Assembly: GCF_003205575.1 (NCBI RefSeq)
Contig: NZ_PYBW01000011.1
Location: 92,023-156,022 of the forward strand
Origin: Streptomyces tateyamensis
Lineage (GTDB): Bacteria > Actinomycetota > Actinomycetes > Streptomycetales > Streptomycetaceae
Reading direction: 5' to 3'
DNA: 64,000 nucleotides
The notes under the pieces are model-generated. The model was not told the DNA's origin, searched no databases, and saw nothing but the letters and a program-made list of their open reading frames with translations. Shown piece by piece: positions 18,066-28,408 of the stretch (the stretch's first letter is position 1; the number at the start of each line of letters is the position of its first letter). The position numbers were made by a program, and so were the translations under genes.

Positions 18066-18170
18066 CATCGCTTGATCGGGTGACTTTCCGGCACTGGTCA
18101 GGGAAGAATGCGCCCAACGGTCGGGGCCGGACAGGCGGGCCCGACGTGAGGAGGGGCGAGGAGCGTACGG

Positions 18171-19187
<1,017 letters not shown>

Positions 19188-19188
19188 G

Positions 19189-20529
19189 GTGGCGGCGGAC
19201 GGCGACCCGACCGGCTGGCGGACGGGTCTGCGCGGGCTGACCACCCGCGGCCGCTCCTTCCTCGCCGCCGGGATCACCGCGCTGCTCTGCGCCTACCTGC
19301 TCGGCCAGCAGGCGCTGCTGCGGGTCGGCCTGCTGCTGGGCGTGCTGCCGCTGGTGGCCGCCTTCCTGCTGCTGCGCACCCGCTACCGGGTGGCCAGCGG
19401 CCGCCGGCTCTCCCCGCACCGGGTGCCGGCCGGCCAGGAGGCCCGGGTGCACCTGCGGGTGGACAACATCTCCCGGGTGCCCACCGGCCTGCTGATGCTC
19501 GAGGACAAGGTCCCCTACCTGCTCGGTCCCCGACCGCGCTTCGTGCTGGACCGGGTGGAGCCGCGGGGCTTCCGCGAGGTCTCCTACCGGGTCCGCTCCG
19601 ACCTGCGCGGCCGCTACCCGCTGGGCCCGCTGCAACTGCGGCTGACCGACCCGTTCGGGATGTGCGAGCTGACCCGCGCGTTCAACGCCGCCGACACCCT
19701 CACCGTGGTCCCGCAGATCCACCCGCTGCCCGCGATCAAGCTGGCCGGCGAGTGGGCCGGCTACGGCGACAGCGCCTCGCGCACGGTGGCGCTGGCCGGT
19801 GACGACGACGCGGTACCGCGCGAGTACCGGCACGGCGACGACCTGCGCCGGGTGCACTGGAAGTCCACCGCCAAGTACGGCGAGCTGATGGTCCGTCGCG
19901 AGGAGCAGCCGCTGCGCTCCCGGGCCACCGTGCTGCTGGACACCCGCGAGGTCGGGCACCGCGGCAGCGGGCCGGCCTCCTCCTTCGAGTGGGCGGTCAC
20001 CTGTGCCGCCTCGGTCGGCGGCCACCTGCTGGAGCGCGGCTACCAGACCCGGCTGCTCACCGACACCGGTGTGCAGGTGCCGCAGGACGCCAAGAGCAGC
20101 ACCGGCGGCTCGGTCACCGAGTCGATCGGGCTGCTGCTGGACAGCCTGGCGGTGGTCCAGCACTCCGCCGGCGGCGGCCTGGGCCGCGCCGAGGAGGTGC
20201 TGCGCCTGGGTGGCGAGGGCCTGCTGGTCGCGGTGCTCGGCGCGCTGGACGACGAGCAGACCGCGAGCCTGGCCCGGCTGCGCCGGCGGGCCGGGGCGGC
20301 CGTCGCCTTCGTGCTGGACACCGCCAGCTGGGTGGGCCTGGGCCAGCTGCTGCCGGGCCGGGTGGACGAGGCCGCCGAGCACCAGCTGCGGCTGCTGCGC
20401 GAGGCCGGCTGGACGGTGCTGCAGGCCCGGGCCGGCGACTCGGTGGCCGAGCTGTGGCGCCGCGCCGACGTGCGCGCGCAGGCCGACGCGGCCGCCTCCG
20501 GACCGATCGACAGGGGGGCGACCGCATGA
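19189..20529 (+). CDS. DUF58 domain membrane protein
   Basis: Partner of MoxR ATPases. The 446 residues show two adjacent membrane helices near the N-terminus (about 22-65). The DUF58 signature then appears as REYRHGDDLRRVHWKSTAKYGELMVRREE (about residues 207-235, of which the central RHGDDLRRVHWK is most conserved), inside a region resembling a von Willebrand A fold. The biochemical role is undefined. It starts at a GTG next to the moxR stop and overlaps the next gene by 4 bp. Confidence 0.9.
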   Translation: MAADGDPTGWRTGLRGLTTRGRSFLAAGITALLCAYLLGQQALLRVGLLLGVLPLVAAFLLLRTRYRVASGRRLSPHRVPAGQEARVHLRVDNISRVPTGLLMLEDKVPYLLGPRPRFVLDRVEPRGFREVSYRVRSDLRGRYPLGPLQLRLTDPFGMCELTRAFNAADTLTVVPQIHPLPAIKLAGEWAGYGDSASRTVALAGDDDAVPREYRHGDDLRRVHWKSTAKYGELMVRREEQPLRSRATVLLDTREVGHRGSGPASSFEWAVTCAASVGGHLLERGYQTRLLTDTGVQVPQDAKSSTGGSVTESIGLLLDSLAVVQHSAGGGLGRAEEVLRLGGEGLLVAVLGALDDEQTASLARLRRRAGAAVAFVLDTASWVGLGQLLPGRVDEAAEHQLRLLREAGWTVLQARAGDSVAELWRRADVRAQADAAASGPIDRGATA

Positions 20530-22943
20530 CCACCCGAGCCCGGCTGACCCTCTACTCGGCCCTGGCCAGCATGCTGGCCATGCTGGGCCTGTCACCACTG
20601 CTGCGCCCGGAGGGCTGGCTGCTGCCGGCCCTCGGACAGGTCGTGGTGGTGGCCGTGGTCGGCGCCCTGCTGCGCCGCTTCGGCACCCCGCGACCGCTGG
20701 TCCCGCTGGGCCAGCTGCTGGTGGCGCTCTACCTGCTGCTGCTCGGCTCGGTCGGCCCGTCCATGACGATGGGCGTGCTGCCGCTGCGGCCGGCCCTGTA
20801 CGAGTTCGGCCAGCTGCTGGCCGGCGCCCAGGGCGACATCGCCAACTACGCCATCCCGGCCCCGGCCACCGCGAGCCTGCGGCTGCTGCTGGTCGGCTCG
20901 GTGGCCCTGGTCGCGATCATGGTCGACGCGCTCGCGGTGACCTACCGGCGGGCCGCGCCGGCCGGGCTGCCGCTGCTGGCGGTCTACTCGGTCGGCACCG
21001 GCCTGGCCGGCGACCAGACCGGGGCGCTGTGGCTCTGGTTCCTGCTCAGCGGCGGCGGCTACCTGATGCTGCTGTTCGCCGAGGGCCGGGACCGGCTCTC
21101 CCGCTGGGGCCGGGTCTTCCGCGGCGCCGGCACGGCCGACGACAAGGGCGGGCTGGCCACCGGCGGGCAGCTGATCGGCGTCCTCACGCTGACCGGCGCG
21201 GCGCTGCTCGGCGCCCTGGTCCCGCCCTGGGACGGCCTGAACATCGTGGACGGCAACGGCTTCGGCAACGGCGGCACCGGTGGCGGCCACGGCGGCAGCA
21301 TCAACGCGCTCAACCCGGTGGTTTCGCTGGCCGACGGCCTGCGCCGCCCGGAGAACCAGGTGGTGATCCACTACCACGGCACCGACCCGGCGCTGCGCAC
21401 CGCCTACCTGCGCACCACCGCCCTGGACGACTTCAACGGGACCGACTGGCTGCCCGGCAACCAGCCCGCCGACGCCATCCCCGACCCGATCCCGGCCCCC
21501 GAAGGCCTGGAGAAGGCGGTGGACGCCCCGGCGATGACCACCGAGGTCTCGATCTCGGACACCTTGAGCTCGCAGTGGCTGCCGGTGCCGTTCCCGCTGC
21601 AGCGCGCGACGGTCAAGGGCGACTGGCGCTTCGAGCCGGAGTCCGGCTCGCTGATCGGCGCCAAGAACCAGAAGTCCACCGGGATGCGCTACACGGTGAC
21701 CTCGCTGGACGTCAGCCCGACCGCCGACCAGCTGCGCCAAGCCCCCGCCGCACCGACCGCGCTGCTGCAGAAGTACACCGCGCTGCCGAACAACCTGCCG
21801 GCCGTGGTGCACAGCACCGCGGTCAAGCAGACCGCCGACGCGCGGACCGCCTACGACAAGGCGATGGCGCTGCAGACCTGGTTCACCTCCACCGGCGGTT
21901 TCCTGTACAGCCCCTCGGTGGACCCGGGCACCGGCCCGGACGCGATCGCCAAGTTCCTCCAGGACAAGCGCGGCTTCTGCGTCCACTTCGCCGCCACCTT
22001 CGCGGCCATGGCCCGCACGCTGGGCATCCCGGCCCGGGTCGCGGTCGGCTTCGCCCCGGGCGACGACCTGGGCGAGGGCAACTACCAGGTCGGCACCAAG
22101 GACTACCACGCCTGGCCGGAGCTGTACTTCACCGGCATCGGCTGGACCAGGTTCGAGCCGACCCCGAGCCGCGGCGTGCTGCCGGCCTACGGCGCGCCGG
22201 CCCCGGGCAGCAGCCCGAGCGGCAGCACCGCACAGCCCTCGGCCCGCCCGACCGACAACGGCGCGGCCGCGCCCAGCGCCACCAGCAGCTGCGCGCCGAA
22301 CCTGCGCCGCCAGGGCGGCTGCGACGACCAGCAGGCGCAGGCGCCCGACCTGACCCGCCCGGCGGACCGGGCGCTGCCCGCACAGCTGGTCGCCGGCCTG
22401 GCGGGCGGCGCGGTGCTGCTGCTCCTGCTGGCCACCCCGATGCTGTGGCGCCGGCGGCTGCGGCGGCACCGGCTCGGTGAGGGCCGCCGGCGGGCCGGCG
22501 GGCCGGGCGGCGGCGAGCTGACCGAGGCCCAGGTGCTGGCCGCCTGGGCCGAGCTGATCGACACCGCCTGGGACCTGGGCGTCGTACCGGACGACTCGCT
22601 CAGCCCGCGGCACACGGTGGACCGGATCAGCGAGGCCGGGCAGTTCGGCGAGCGCGCCCGGGCGGCGGCCGGACGGGTGGCGCTGGCCACCGAGCGGGCG
22701 CTGTACGCCCGCGATCCCGGCCCGTCCGCGCCGCTGGGTCCGGACGTGCGGACGGCCCGGGAGAGCCTGCGAGCCACCGCCGGGCGCCGGCGCCGGCTGC
22801 GGGCCGAGCTGCTGCCGCCGTCCACCGCCCGGGTGCTCTGGCGGGCCGGCGACGCCGTGCGGGCCCGGCGCGAGCGGCTCGCCGCCCGGGCGGCCCGGCT
22901 GGGCGAGCGGCTGACCGCACCGCTGCGGCGGCTGCGGAAGTGA
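20526..22943 (+). CDS. TgpA-type membrane transglutaminase-like protein
   Basis: 805 residues starting at the ATG at 20526 in an ATGA overlap. The N-terminus is a multi-helix membrane domain (DUF3488 type). An extracytoplasmic transglutaminase-like core follows, with C485 in KRGFCVHFAATFAAM and H528 in KDYHAWPELYF. E544 stands where the third catalytic acid is usually Asp (FEPTP instead of FDPTP). Next come a Ser/Pro-rich linker, one membrane helix (about 622-640) and a DUF4129-like cytoplasmic tail. The MoxR-DUF58-TgpA trio is a widespread conserved module, possibly for envelope protein processing. The true substrate is unknown. Confidence 0.9.
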   Translation: MTTRARLTLYSALASMLAMLGLSPLLRPEGWLLPALGQVVVVAVVGALLRRFGTPRPLVPLGQLLVALYLLLLGSVGPSMTMGVLPLRPALYEFGQLLAGAQGDIANYAIPAPATASLRLLLVGSVALVAIMVDALAVTYRRAAPAGLPLLAVYSVGTGLAGDQTGALWLWFLLSGGGYLMLLFAEGRDRLSRWGRVFRGAGTADDKGGLATGGQLIGVLTLTGAALLGALVPPWDGLNIVDGNGFGNGGTGGGHGGSINALNPVVSLADGLRRPENQVVIHYHGTDPALRTAYLRTTALDDFNGTDWLPGNQPADAIPDPIPAPEGLEKAVDAPAMTTEVSISDTLSSQWLPVPFPLQRATVKGDWRFEPESGSLIGAKNQKSTGMRYTVTSLDVSPTADQLRQAPAAPTALLQKYTALPNNLPAVVHSTAVKQTADARTAYDKAMALQTWFTSTGGFLYSPSVDPGTGPDAIAKFLQDKRGFCVHFAATFAAMARTLGIPARVAVGFAPGDDLGEGNYQVGTKDYHAWPELYFTGIGWTRFEPTPSRGVLPAYGAPAPGSSPSGSTAQPSARPTDNGAAAPSATSSCAPNLRRQGGCDDQQAQAPDLTRPADRALPAQLVAGLAGGAVLLLLLATPMLWRRRLRRHRLGEGRRRAGGPGGGELTEAQVLAAWAELIDTAWDLGVVPDDSLSPRHTVDRISEAGQFGERARAAAGRVALATERALYARDPGPSAPLGPDVRTARESLRATAGRRRRLRAELLPPSTARVLWRAGDAVRARRERLAARAARLGERLTAPLRRLRK

Positions 22944-22946
22944 GCG

Positions 22947-22980
22947 AAGGCGAAGGGGCGGGATCCCGCCCCTTCGCCTT
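22947..22980. terminator. Bidirectional terminator between convergent genes
   Basis: A perfect 34-bp palindrome centred on GGATCC, 4 bp after the transglutaminase stop and 40 bp from the end of the convergent DUF3040 gene. It ends in TT on the plus strand and in TT on the minus strand, so it can act in both directions. Confidence 0.85.
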
Positions 22981-23019
22981 GTTCCACCTGCCGCCCCGGG
23001 CCGCTCACCCGGGACCGGT

Positions 23020-23406
23020 TCAGAGTCCGTCGTGCTCGTCCCGGCGGCGCTGCCAGCGCTGCTCCATCCGGTCCATCACGCTCGCCTTGCGGCGGGCCGG
23101 CGGGGCGCTGTGCTGCCCGTTCGCCGCCCCGGCCACCGGGTGCCGCCGCCAACCGGCGACCGCCACCACCGCGCAGGCCAGCATCACCAGGAAGCCGACC
23201 ACGCTCAGCCAGATGAGCTGCGTGATCATGCCTCCCATCAGGAGGCCGACTCCCACCACGAATCCCGCGGCCGCCAGGTACACCCGACGCCGGGTGTAGG
23301 TGCGCAGGCCTGTTCCCTCGAGTGCCGACGCGAACTTGGGATCTTCGGCGTACAGCGCTCGCTCCATCTGGTCGAGCAGTCGCTGCTCGTGCTCCGAGAG
23401 CGGCAC
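23020..23406 (-). CDS. DUF3040 small membrane protein
   Basis: 128 residues of the actinobacterial DUF3040 family. The N-terminus MPLSEHEQRLLDQMERALYA is the family hallmark and forms an amphipathic helix. Two membrane helices follow (about residues 43-64 and 67-88), then a basic C-tail ending in the cytoplasm. Its function is unknown. In other Streptomyces it also lies opposite the transglutaminase gene, downstream of dcw. Confidence 0.88.
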   Translation of the reverse strand: MPLSEHEQRLLDQMERALYAEDPKFASALEGTGLRTYTRRRVYLAAAGFVVGVGLLMGGMITQLIWLSVVGFLVMLACAVVAVAGWRRHPVAGAANGQHSAPPARRKASVMDRMEQRWQRRRDEHDGL

Positions 23407-23598
23407 GGAGTCCTCCTACTCGTCGGTCGCGGGGCGACCGGTCCGCCACCTGGCCTTGTCGTGGTCCATATGCCCCATGCGTTCGGCCGTCATGCGTTCT
23501 GGCTTTACCCAGATCATACGGTCCGTCGCCGGGATCCGGAGGGGGGGACGATCGGTCGTGTCCGCCACATCTGCCCCGCTCCGCACCCGGGGAACGCG

Positions 23599-23629
23599 GC
23601 GGCGGCCCGGGAAGTGCCCGGGCCGCCGC
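23599..23629 (-). terminator. Terminator after methyltransferase gene
   Basis: A 13-bp perfect GC stem with loop AAGTG, 22 bp downstream of the methyltransferase stop on the minus strand. It isolates that gene from DUF3040. Confidence 0.75.
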
Positions 23630-23650
23630 GAGGGCTCTCGACCGGCCGGA

Positions 23651-24403
23651 TCAGCCCAGCGCGGCGAGCAGGTGGAGCTGGGTGGCCACCGCGTGGAAGG
23701 CGGGCTGGGCGGCGACCGCCTCCTCCAGCTTGAGCAGCGCCTCCATGGCGCCCGGCTCGGTGTCCACCAGGACTCCGGGCACCAGGTCGGCGAAGACCCG
23801 CACGCCGTGCACCGAGGCCACGGTCAGGCCCGCCGCGGCGGCCAGCGCGTGCAGCTCCGCACCGGTGAACCGGCGCGGCATCGGGTCGCCGGTGCCCCAG
23901 CGGCCGTCCGGGGCGTCCAGCACGGTGCGGGCCTCCTCGAAGTGGCCGGCCAGCGCGCGGGCCAGCACCGCGCCCGTGCGGTTGGCGGCCAGCAGCGAGA
24001 CCAGGCCGCCCTTGTGCAGGGTGGCGGTCAGGTGGCTCAGCGCCTCGGCCGGGTCGTCCACCACCTCCAGCACGCCGTGGCACAGCACCGCGTCGACCGA
24101 GGCGGGGGCGACCACCTCGGGCAGCGTCTGGGTGTCGCCCTGGACGGCGCGGACCAGCTCGGTCACCCCGGCCTCGGCGGCCCGCCGCTCGAGCGCGAAC
24201 AGCGCGTCCGGGCTGGGGTCGACCACGGTCACCCGGTGGCCGAGCCGGGCCACCGGCACCGCGAAGTTGCCGGTGCCGCCACCGGTGTCGAGCACGTCCA
24301 GCACCGGCTGGTCCAGCTCGGCGGACCGGCGCTCCAGGGCAGCTCGGACCACCTCCCAGACGACGGCGGTACGCAGGGCGCTGCGGGGACGCGTCGGGTA
24401 CAA
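23651..24403 (-). CDS. Class I SAM-dependent methyltransferase
   Basis: 250 residues with a Rossmann methyltransferase fold: motif I VLDTGGGTGNFAVPVAR (about 37-53), acidic loop VVDPSPD, and motif IV VDAVLCHGVLEVVDDP. This resembles the UbiE/CmoA-like Methyltransf_11 group. The substrate cannot be told from sequence. It follows the HEPN-like gene by 28 bp and may be cotranscribed with it. Confidence 0.85.
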   Translation of the reverse strand: MYPTRPRSALRTAVVWEVVRAALERRSAELDQPVLDVLDTGGGTGNFAVPVARLGHRVTVVDPSPDALFALERRAAEAGVTELVRAVQGDTQTLPEVVAPASVDAVLCHGVLEVVDDPAEALSHLTATLHKGGLVSLLAANRTGAVLARALAGHFEEARTVLDAPDGRWGTGDPMPRRFTGAELHALAAAAGLTVASVHGVRVFADLVPGVLVDTEPGAMEALLKLEEAVAAQPAFHAVATQLHLLAALG

Positions 24404-24431
24404 GGCGGGGCTCCTCGGGCGGATCGGGCAG

Positions 24432-24944
24432 CTACGAGCCCACCCTATTGCCTCCGTCCGGCCCCAGTTGGAGCAGCCGCTCCACCAGTCGCAGGAACAG
24501 GGCGGTGTTGCGGATCAGGTCGTCCGCGTCCCGGGCCGAGGCGGCGCCGCGCACGCCGGCCTCGGCGGCCGCCCGCTTGCGCGCGCCGGCCGCGAAGTAG
24601 ACGGCCCACTCGCCCAGTTCGGGCGCGACCTCGGGCAGCACCTCCCAGGCGCTGCGGATCGCCTTGCGGCGGCGCGGGTTCTTCTCCGGGCGGCCGCGCA
24701 CCGCGAGGACGGCAGCCGTGCAGCGCAGCGCGGCCAGGTGCGCGGTCGAGTACCGCTCCAACGGGTCCTCGGCCGCGTCGGCGGCGAGCAGCGTGCGGTG
24801 CGCCTGGGTCAGCAGGTCGCGGGCGGCCGGCGGTGCTCCGGCGCGCAGCAGCACCGGGTGCACGTCGACCGAGCGGAGCGGGATCGGCTGTTGCGGGACC
24901 GGGTGCTCGGGCAGGTGCTGGTCTGGGAGGTCGGTGACGGTCAC
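24432..24944 (-). CDS. SAV_6107-type HEPN domain protein
   Basis: Predicted cytoplasmic all-helical protein of about 170 residues. The GTG at 24944 has a GGGGAG ribosome site 8 bp upstream and is preferred to the longer frame reaching 25028. The core (ARDLLTQAHRTLLAADAA through YFAAGARKRAAAEAG) resembles the actinobacterial SAV_6107 family, whose fold is HEPN-like. HEPN proteins are often RNases or nucleotide-binding proteins, but the classical RxxxxH motif is not evident here, so activity is unknown. Confidence 0.75.
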   Translation of the reverse strand: MTVTDLPDQHLPEHPVPQQPIPLRSVDVHPVLLRAGAPPAARDLLTQAHRTLLAADAAEDPLERYSTAHLAALRCTAAVLAVRGRPEKNPRRRKAIRSAWEVLPEVAPELGEWAVYFAAGARKRAAAEAGVRGAASARDADDLIRNTALFLRLVERLLQLGPDGGNRVGS

Positions 24945-25061
24945 GGTCGGTACTCCCCCAAAGTGCTCGGCGGTCGACTGGCGGGCCCCTCTGCCCACCT
25001 CCCCCATGCTCGCGCCGGGCACTGACAATTCCCGGGCCCCGGCCGATTAGGATCGACGCCC

Positions 25062-26450
25062 ATGGCACGGATCGTCATCATCGGAGCAGGCATCAGCGGG
25101 CTGGCCGCGGCGGCGCGACTGGCCACCCTGGGACACCGGGTGACGGTCTGCGAGGCGGGCGACACCTTCGGCGGCATGCTCGGGCAGCTGCGCCGGGACG
25201 GCTTCGCCTTCGACACCGGGCCGACCCTGCTCACCCTGCCCGCGGTCTACCGGGACCTGGCGCTGAAGACCGGTCGCGAGCCGCTGGAGCAGTTGGTCGA
25301 GCTGACCCCGGTGGACCCGGAGAGCCGCCACCTGCTCCCCGGCGGCACCGTGCTCACGCTGCCCAACGCCTCCCGCGGCGGAGTGGCCCAGGCGCTGGAC
25401 GCGGCGCTCGGTGCCGGGGCCGGCGAGCGCTGGGGCGCGGTGGTCAACCGCGGCCGCGCGGTCTGGGAGGCCACCCGGCGCCCGCTGCTGGAGGAGCCGC
25501 TGCCCGCCGACCCCCGTGCGCTGGCCACCGATCCCTACCCCGCCGCCCCCCGCCGCGGCCTGGCCCGCCTGCTCGGGCCCGGCGCCCCGACCCTGGACCA
25601 GGTGGCCGCCCGCGAGCTGGGCGGCGACCCGGCGCTGACCGCACTGCTCACCGAGTACGCGCTGCGCTTCGGCTTCGACCCGCGCACCACCCCGGCGGGG
25701 GCCACGGTGCTGCCGTACATGGAGCAGAGCTTCGGGGTCTGGTCGGTCGGCGGCGGACTGCGGGCGCTGGCCGAGGCGTTCTACCGGCGCTGCGAGCAGC
25801 GCGGGGTCGAGTTCCGGTTCGGCACCCCGGCCGAGCGGGCGCCGCGGGGCGAGGTGCTGCTGGCCCCCGGCCCGGGCGAGCCGACCGCGCCCGGGCGGTT
25901 CGGCGTGCTGCTGGCGCTGCGCGGCGCCCGGCCGGCCGACGCGGTGCAGCGGACCGTGCTGCACGCGGACGACCGGACGGCTGAGCTGGCCGCGCTGTTC
26001 GACGCCGTGCCCCGGCCCTACCCGCGCCCGACCGTGCAGGTGCTGCGGCCCGACGACCCGTCACTTCGCCCGGACGGGCAGCACGAGGCGGTGACCCTGA
26101 CCGTCACGGTGCCCTCCCAGGCCCGGTTCGACTGGACCGCCCCCGGGGTCGCCGAGGCCTACGCCGACCAGTTGCTCGCCTGGACCGACTCGGCCGGCCT
26201 GGGCCTGCGCGAACGGGTGCTGTGGCGGGTGGTGCGCACCCCGGCCGACACCGAGCGCGAGACCCGCTCGCCGGGCGGCGCGGTGCCCCGCCCCGCGCTG
26301 GCCGGGGCGGGCGGCACGCTGCTGCGGCCGGCCAACGCCACCGGCACCCCGGGCCACTACCTGCTCGGCGGCGGCGCCCACCCGGGCGGCGGGCTGGCCC
26401 GGGCCGGCATGTCGGCCTGCGTGGTGGCGGGGCTGGTCGGACCCGCCTGA
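25062..26450 (+). CDS. Phytoene-desaturase-family FAD oxidoreductase
   Basis: Amine-oxidase/phytoene-dehydrogenase-like flavoprotein of 462 residues. The dinucleotide-binding motif IVIIGAGISGLAAAARLA lies at the very N-terminus, followed by GGMLGQLRRDGFAFDTGPTLL, the family's FAD/substrate loop. The C-terminal YLLGGGAHPGGGLARAGMSA is the second FAD-contact motif. Similar proteins desaturate or oxidise carotenoid precursors. No carotenoid cluster is present, although a polyprenyl synthase lies 2 kb downstream, so the substrate is unassigned. ATG start at 25062. Confidence 0.87.
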   Translation: MARIVIIGAGISGLAAAARLATLGHRVTVCEAGDTFGGMLGQLRRDGFAFDTGPTLLTLPAVYRDLALKTGREPLEQLVELTPVDPESRHLLPGGTVLTLPNASRGGVAQALDAALGAGAGERWGAVVNRGRAVWEATRRPLLEEPLPADPRALATDPYPAAPRRGLARLLGPGAPTLDQVAARELGGDPALTALLTEYALRFGFDPRTTPAGATVLPYMEQSFGVWSVGGGLRALAEAFYRRCEQRGVEFRFGTPAERAPRGEVLLAPGPGEPTAPGRFGVLLALRGARPADAVQRTVLHADDRTAELAALFDAVPRPYPRPTVQVLRPDDPSLRPDGQHEAVTLTVTVPSQARFDWTAPGVAEAYADQLLAWTDSAGLGLRERVLWRVVRTPADTERETRSPGGAVPRPALAGAGGTLLRPANATGTPGHYLLGGGAHPGGGLARAGMSACVVAGLVGPA

Positions 26451-26472
26451 GTCCTCGTCGGCGGACGGGGCG

Positions 26473-27219
26473 TCAGCTGTGCCAGCCCTGCCAGTGCTGC
26501 TCCGGCTGCGGCTGGGCCTGCTGCTCGGGCTGCTGCTGCTCCGGGTAGTACGGGTAGGCCTGCTGCTGCGGGATCCCGTACTCGGGCTGGTACTGGGCGG
26601 GGTCGTAGGACTGCTGCTGCCACTGCGGCTCGTACGGCACGTACTGCTGCTGCTGCTGCTGCTGCTCGTAGTACCCGTACTGCTGGTACTCGTACTGCTG
26701 CTGCTCGGTGTAGGGGTAGCCGGCCTGGACCGGCTGCGGCAGCTGGGCGACCGGCTCCTGGTAGGCCTCGACGGTCTCGTAGATCCCGTACTCGACCGGT
26801 TCCTCGGCCGGCTCGGCGACCGGGGCCACCGGCGCCGGCTCCACCGGTCCGACCTCGCCGACCCGGTCCTGCTCCTGCTGGACCGCGGGCGCGGGGGCAC
26901 CGCTGGTGGCCGCCGCGAGCAGTGGGACGCCGGCCAGCGGGCCCGGCAGCGTGCCGTCCGGACGGCGCAGCGACCAGCCGGCCCGGTACCCGCGCTTGAC
27001 GGCGAGGGTGACCAGCAGCTGCCCGGCGGCGAAGGCCGCCGCGCCCGCCCCGATCACCAGCACGGAGGGCACCGCCATCCCGGCCACCACGGCCAGGAAG
27101 CCGCCCAGCGCGAGGGCCCGCCAGCGCAGCGGGGCGCGGTTCTGCAGCAGCAGCTCGGCGATCAGCCAGAGCGCCACCACGGCGAGGGCCGCGTACAAGG
27201 CCAGCATCCCGATGCCCAT
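26473..27219 (-). CDS. Membrane protein with Gln/Tyr/Pro-rich tail
   Basis: 248 residues from the ATG at 27219, which has a GGAGGA site. Two or three membrane helices are visible at the N-terminus (about residues 3-23, 34-50, 52-72). A short basic segment (VKRGYRAGWSLRRPDG) follows, resembling a signature seen in other actinobacterial membrane proteins. From about residue 115 the protein is low-complexity and acidic. The last 90 residues are dominated by Gln, Tyr, Pro and Glu, including a run of eight Gln. The tail is predicted to be disordered and cytoplasmic. I do not recognise a function. Confidence 0.8.
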   Translation of the reverse strand: MGIGMLALYAALAVVALWLIAELLLQNRAPLRWRALALGGFLAVVAGMAVPSVLVIGAGAAAFAAGQLLVTLAVKRGYRAGWSLRRPDGTLPGPLAGVPLLAAATSGAPAPAVQQEQDRVGEVGPVEPAPVAPVAEPAEEPVEYGIYETVEAYQEPVAQLPQPVQAGYPYTEQQQYEYQQYGYYEQQQQQQQYVPYEPQWQQQSYDPAQYQPEYGIPQQQAYPYYPEQQQPEQQAQPQPEQHWQGWHS

Positions 27220-27329
27220 CTGCGTCCTCCACCACAGCCCGGCCGCGCAGCGCAGCGCGTGCCGCGACTGTACCGGGTTACCGCTCGGCGCCCCACCTGC
27301 CTGACGCGGCACCCGCCCGCCACGACGGG

Positions 27330-28244
27330 TCAGCCCCGGTGCAGGCCGAGGTTCTGGTAGATCTGCAGCGTGGCGGTGGAGCCGTTCAGCGTGATGAAGT
27401 GCAGGCCCGGCGCGCCCTCCGCGAGCAGCCGCTCGGACATGCTGGTGGCGTGCTCCATGCCGATCTCGCGCAGCGCCTGCGGGTCGTCCACCACCGCGCG
27501 CAGCCGCCGCTCCAGGTCGGCCGGGAACGGGGCGCCGCTCAGCTGCGGGAACCGGACCAGCTGCTTGGCGTTGGTCACCGGCATGATCTCCGGGATGATC
27601 GGCACCTCGCAGCCCGCCGCCTCGACCCGGTCGCGCAGCCGCAGGTAGTCCTCCACCTCGAAGAACATCTGGGTGATCGCGTAGTCGGCGCCGGCCCGGA
27701 TCTTGGCCACGAAGTGCCGGATGTCCTGGTCCCAGTCGGTGGAGCGCGGGTGCATGTTCGGCGAGGCCGCCACGCCCACGCAGAAGTCGCCGATCCCCTT
27801 GATCAGCTCGACCAGCTGGTAGGCGTAGGTGACGCCCTGCGGGTGGGTGACCCACTCGCCCAGCGGGTCGCCGGGCGGGTCGCCGCGGACCGCGAGGACG
27901 TTGCGCACCCCCTGGTCGGCGTACTGGCCGATGATGTTGCGCAGCTCGGCCACGGAGTGGTCCACCGCCGTCAGGTGGGCCACCGGGGTCAGCGTGGTCT
28001 CGGCGGCGATCCGGCCCACCATGTTGACCGTGCGGCCGCGGGTCGAGCCGCCGGCGCCGTAGGTCATGCAGACGAAGTTGGGGTTGAGCCCCTCCAGGCG
28101 CCGGATCGCGTCCCACAGCTTGTGCTCGGCGGCCTCGGTGCGCGGGGGCATGAACTCGAAGGAGTAGGAGCGCTTCCCGGCCGCCAGGAGTTCGCGGACC
28201 GTCTGGGCGCGGTCTGGTCTGGTGGAGGGGACGCCGAGTGCCAT
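27330..28244 (-). CDS. metF: 5,10-methylenetetrahydrofolate reductase
   Basis: FAD enzyme reducing methylene-THF to methyl-THF for methionine synthesis. The 304 residues have the TIM-barrel signatures [13 protein letters not shown] (catalytic Glu region), [20 protein letters not shown], and the FAD-contact [18 protein letters not shown]. The ATG at 28244 fits the usual length. It is divergent from the polyprenyl synthase gene, from which it is separated by about 165 bp. Confidence 0.96.
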   Translation of the reverse strand: MALGVPSTRPDRAQTVRELLAAGKRSYSFEFMPPRTEAAEHKLWDAIRRLEGLNPNFVCMTYGAGGSTRGRTVNMVGRIAAETTLTPVAHLTAVDHSVAELRNIIGQYADQGVRNVLAVRGDPPGDPLGEWVTHPQGVTYAYQLVELIKGIGDFCVGVAASPNMHPRSTDWDQDIRHFVAKIRAGADYAITQMFFEVEDYLRLRDRVEAAGCEVPIIPEIMPVTNAKQLVRFPQLSGAPFPADLERRLRAVVDDPQALREIGMEHATSMSERLLAEGAPGLHFITLNGSTATLQIYQNLGLHRG

Positions 28245-28370
28245 GTCGGCAGGTTATCCGCCGCTGCGGTGGCGCGGACAAACTCTGCCCACCCAGTGAG
28301 ACGGGACTGTCCAGCGCCGTGCGGTACTGAGACGGCGGCCGTCGTCACGGCCCGGCCGCCGCCGTGCGGT

Positions 28371-28376
28371 TAGTCT
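28371..28376 (+). promoter_or_regulatory. -10 element of polyprenyl synthase gene
   Basis: TAGTCT matches TAnnnT. A start about 7 bp downstream would give a leader of about 25 nt, which would include the GGAG ribosome site before the GTG at 28409. Confidence 0.4.
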
Positions 28377-28408
28377 GATCACCGTTCCCTGTGACCACGG
28401 AGTGCCCA

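Noticed and set aside
26640..26705. CTG/CAG run as a CRISPR or satellite array
   Set aside because: It is in frame within a membrane protein gene and encodes a poly-Gln segment. There are no spacers.
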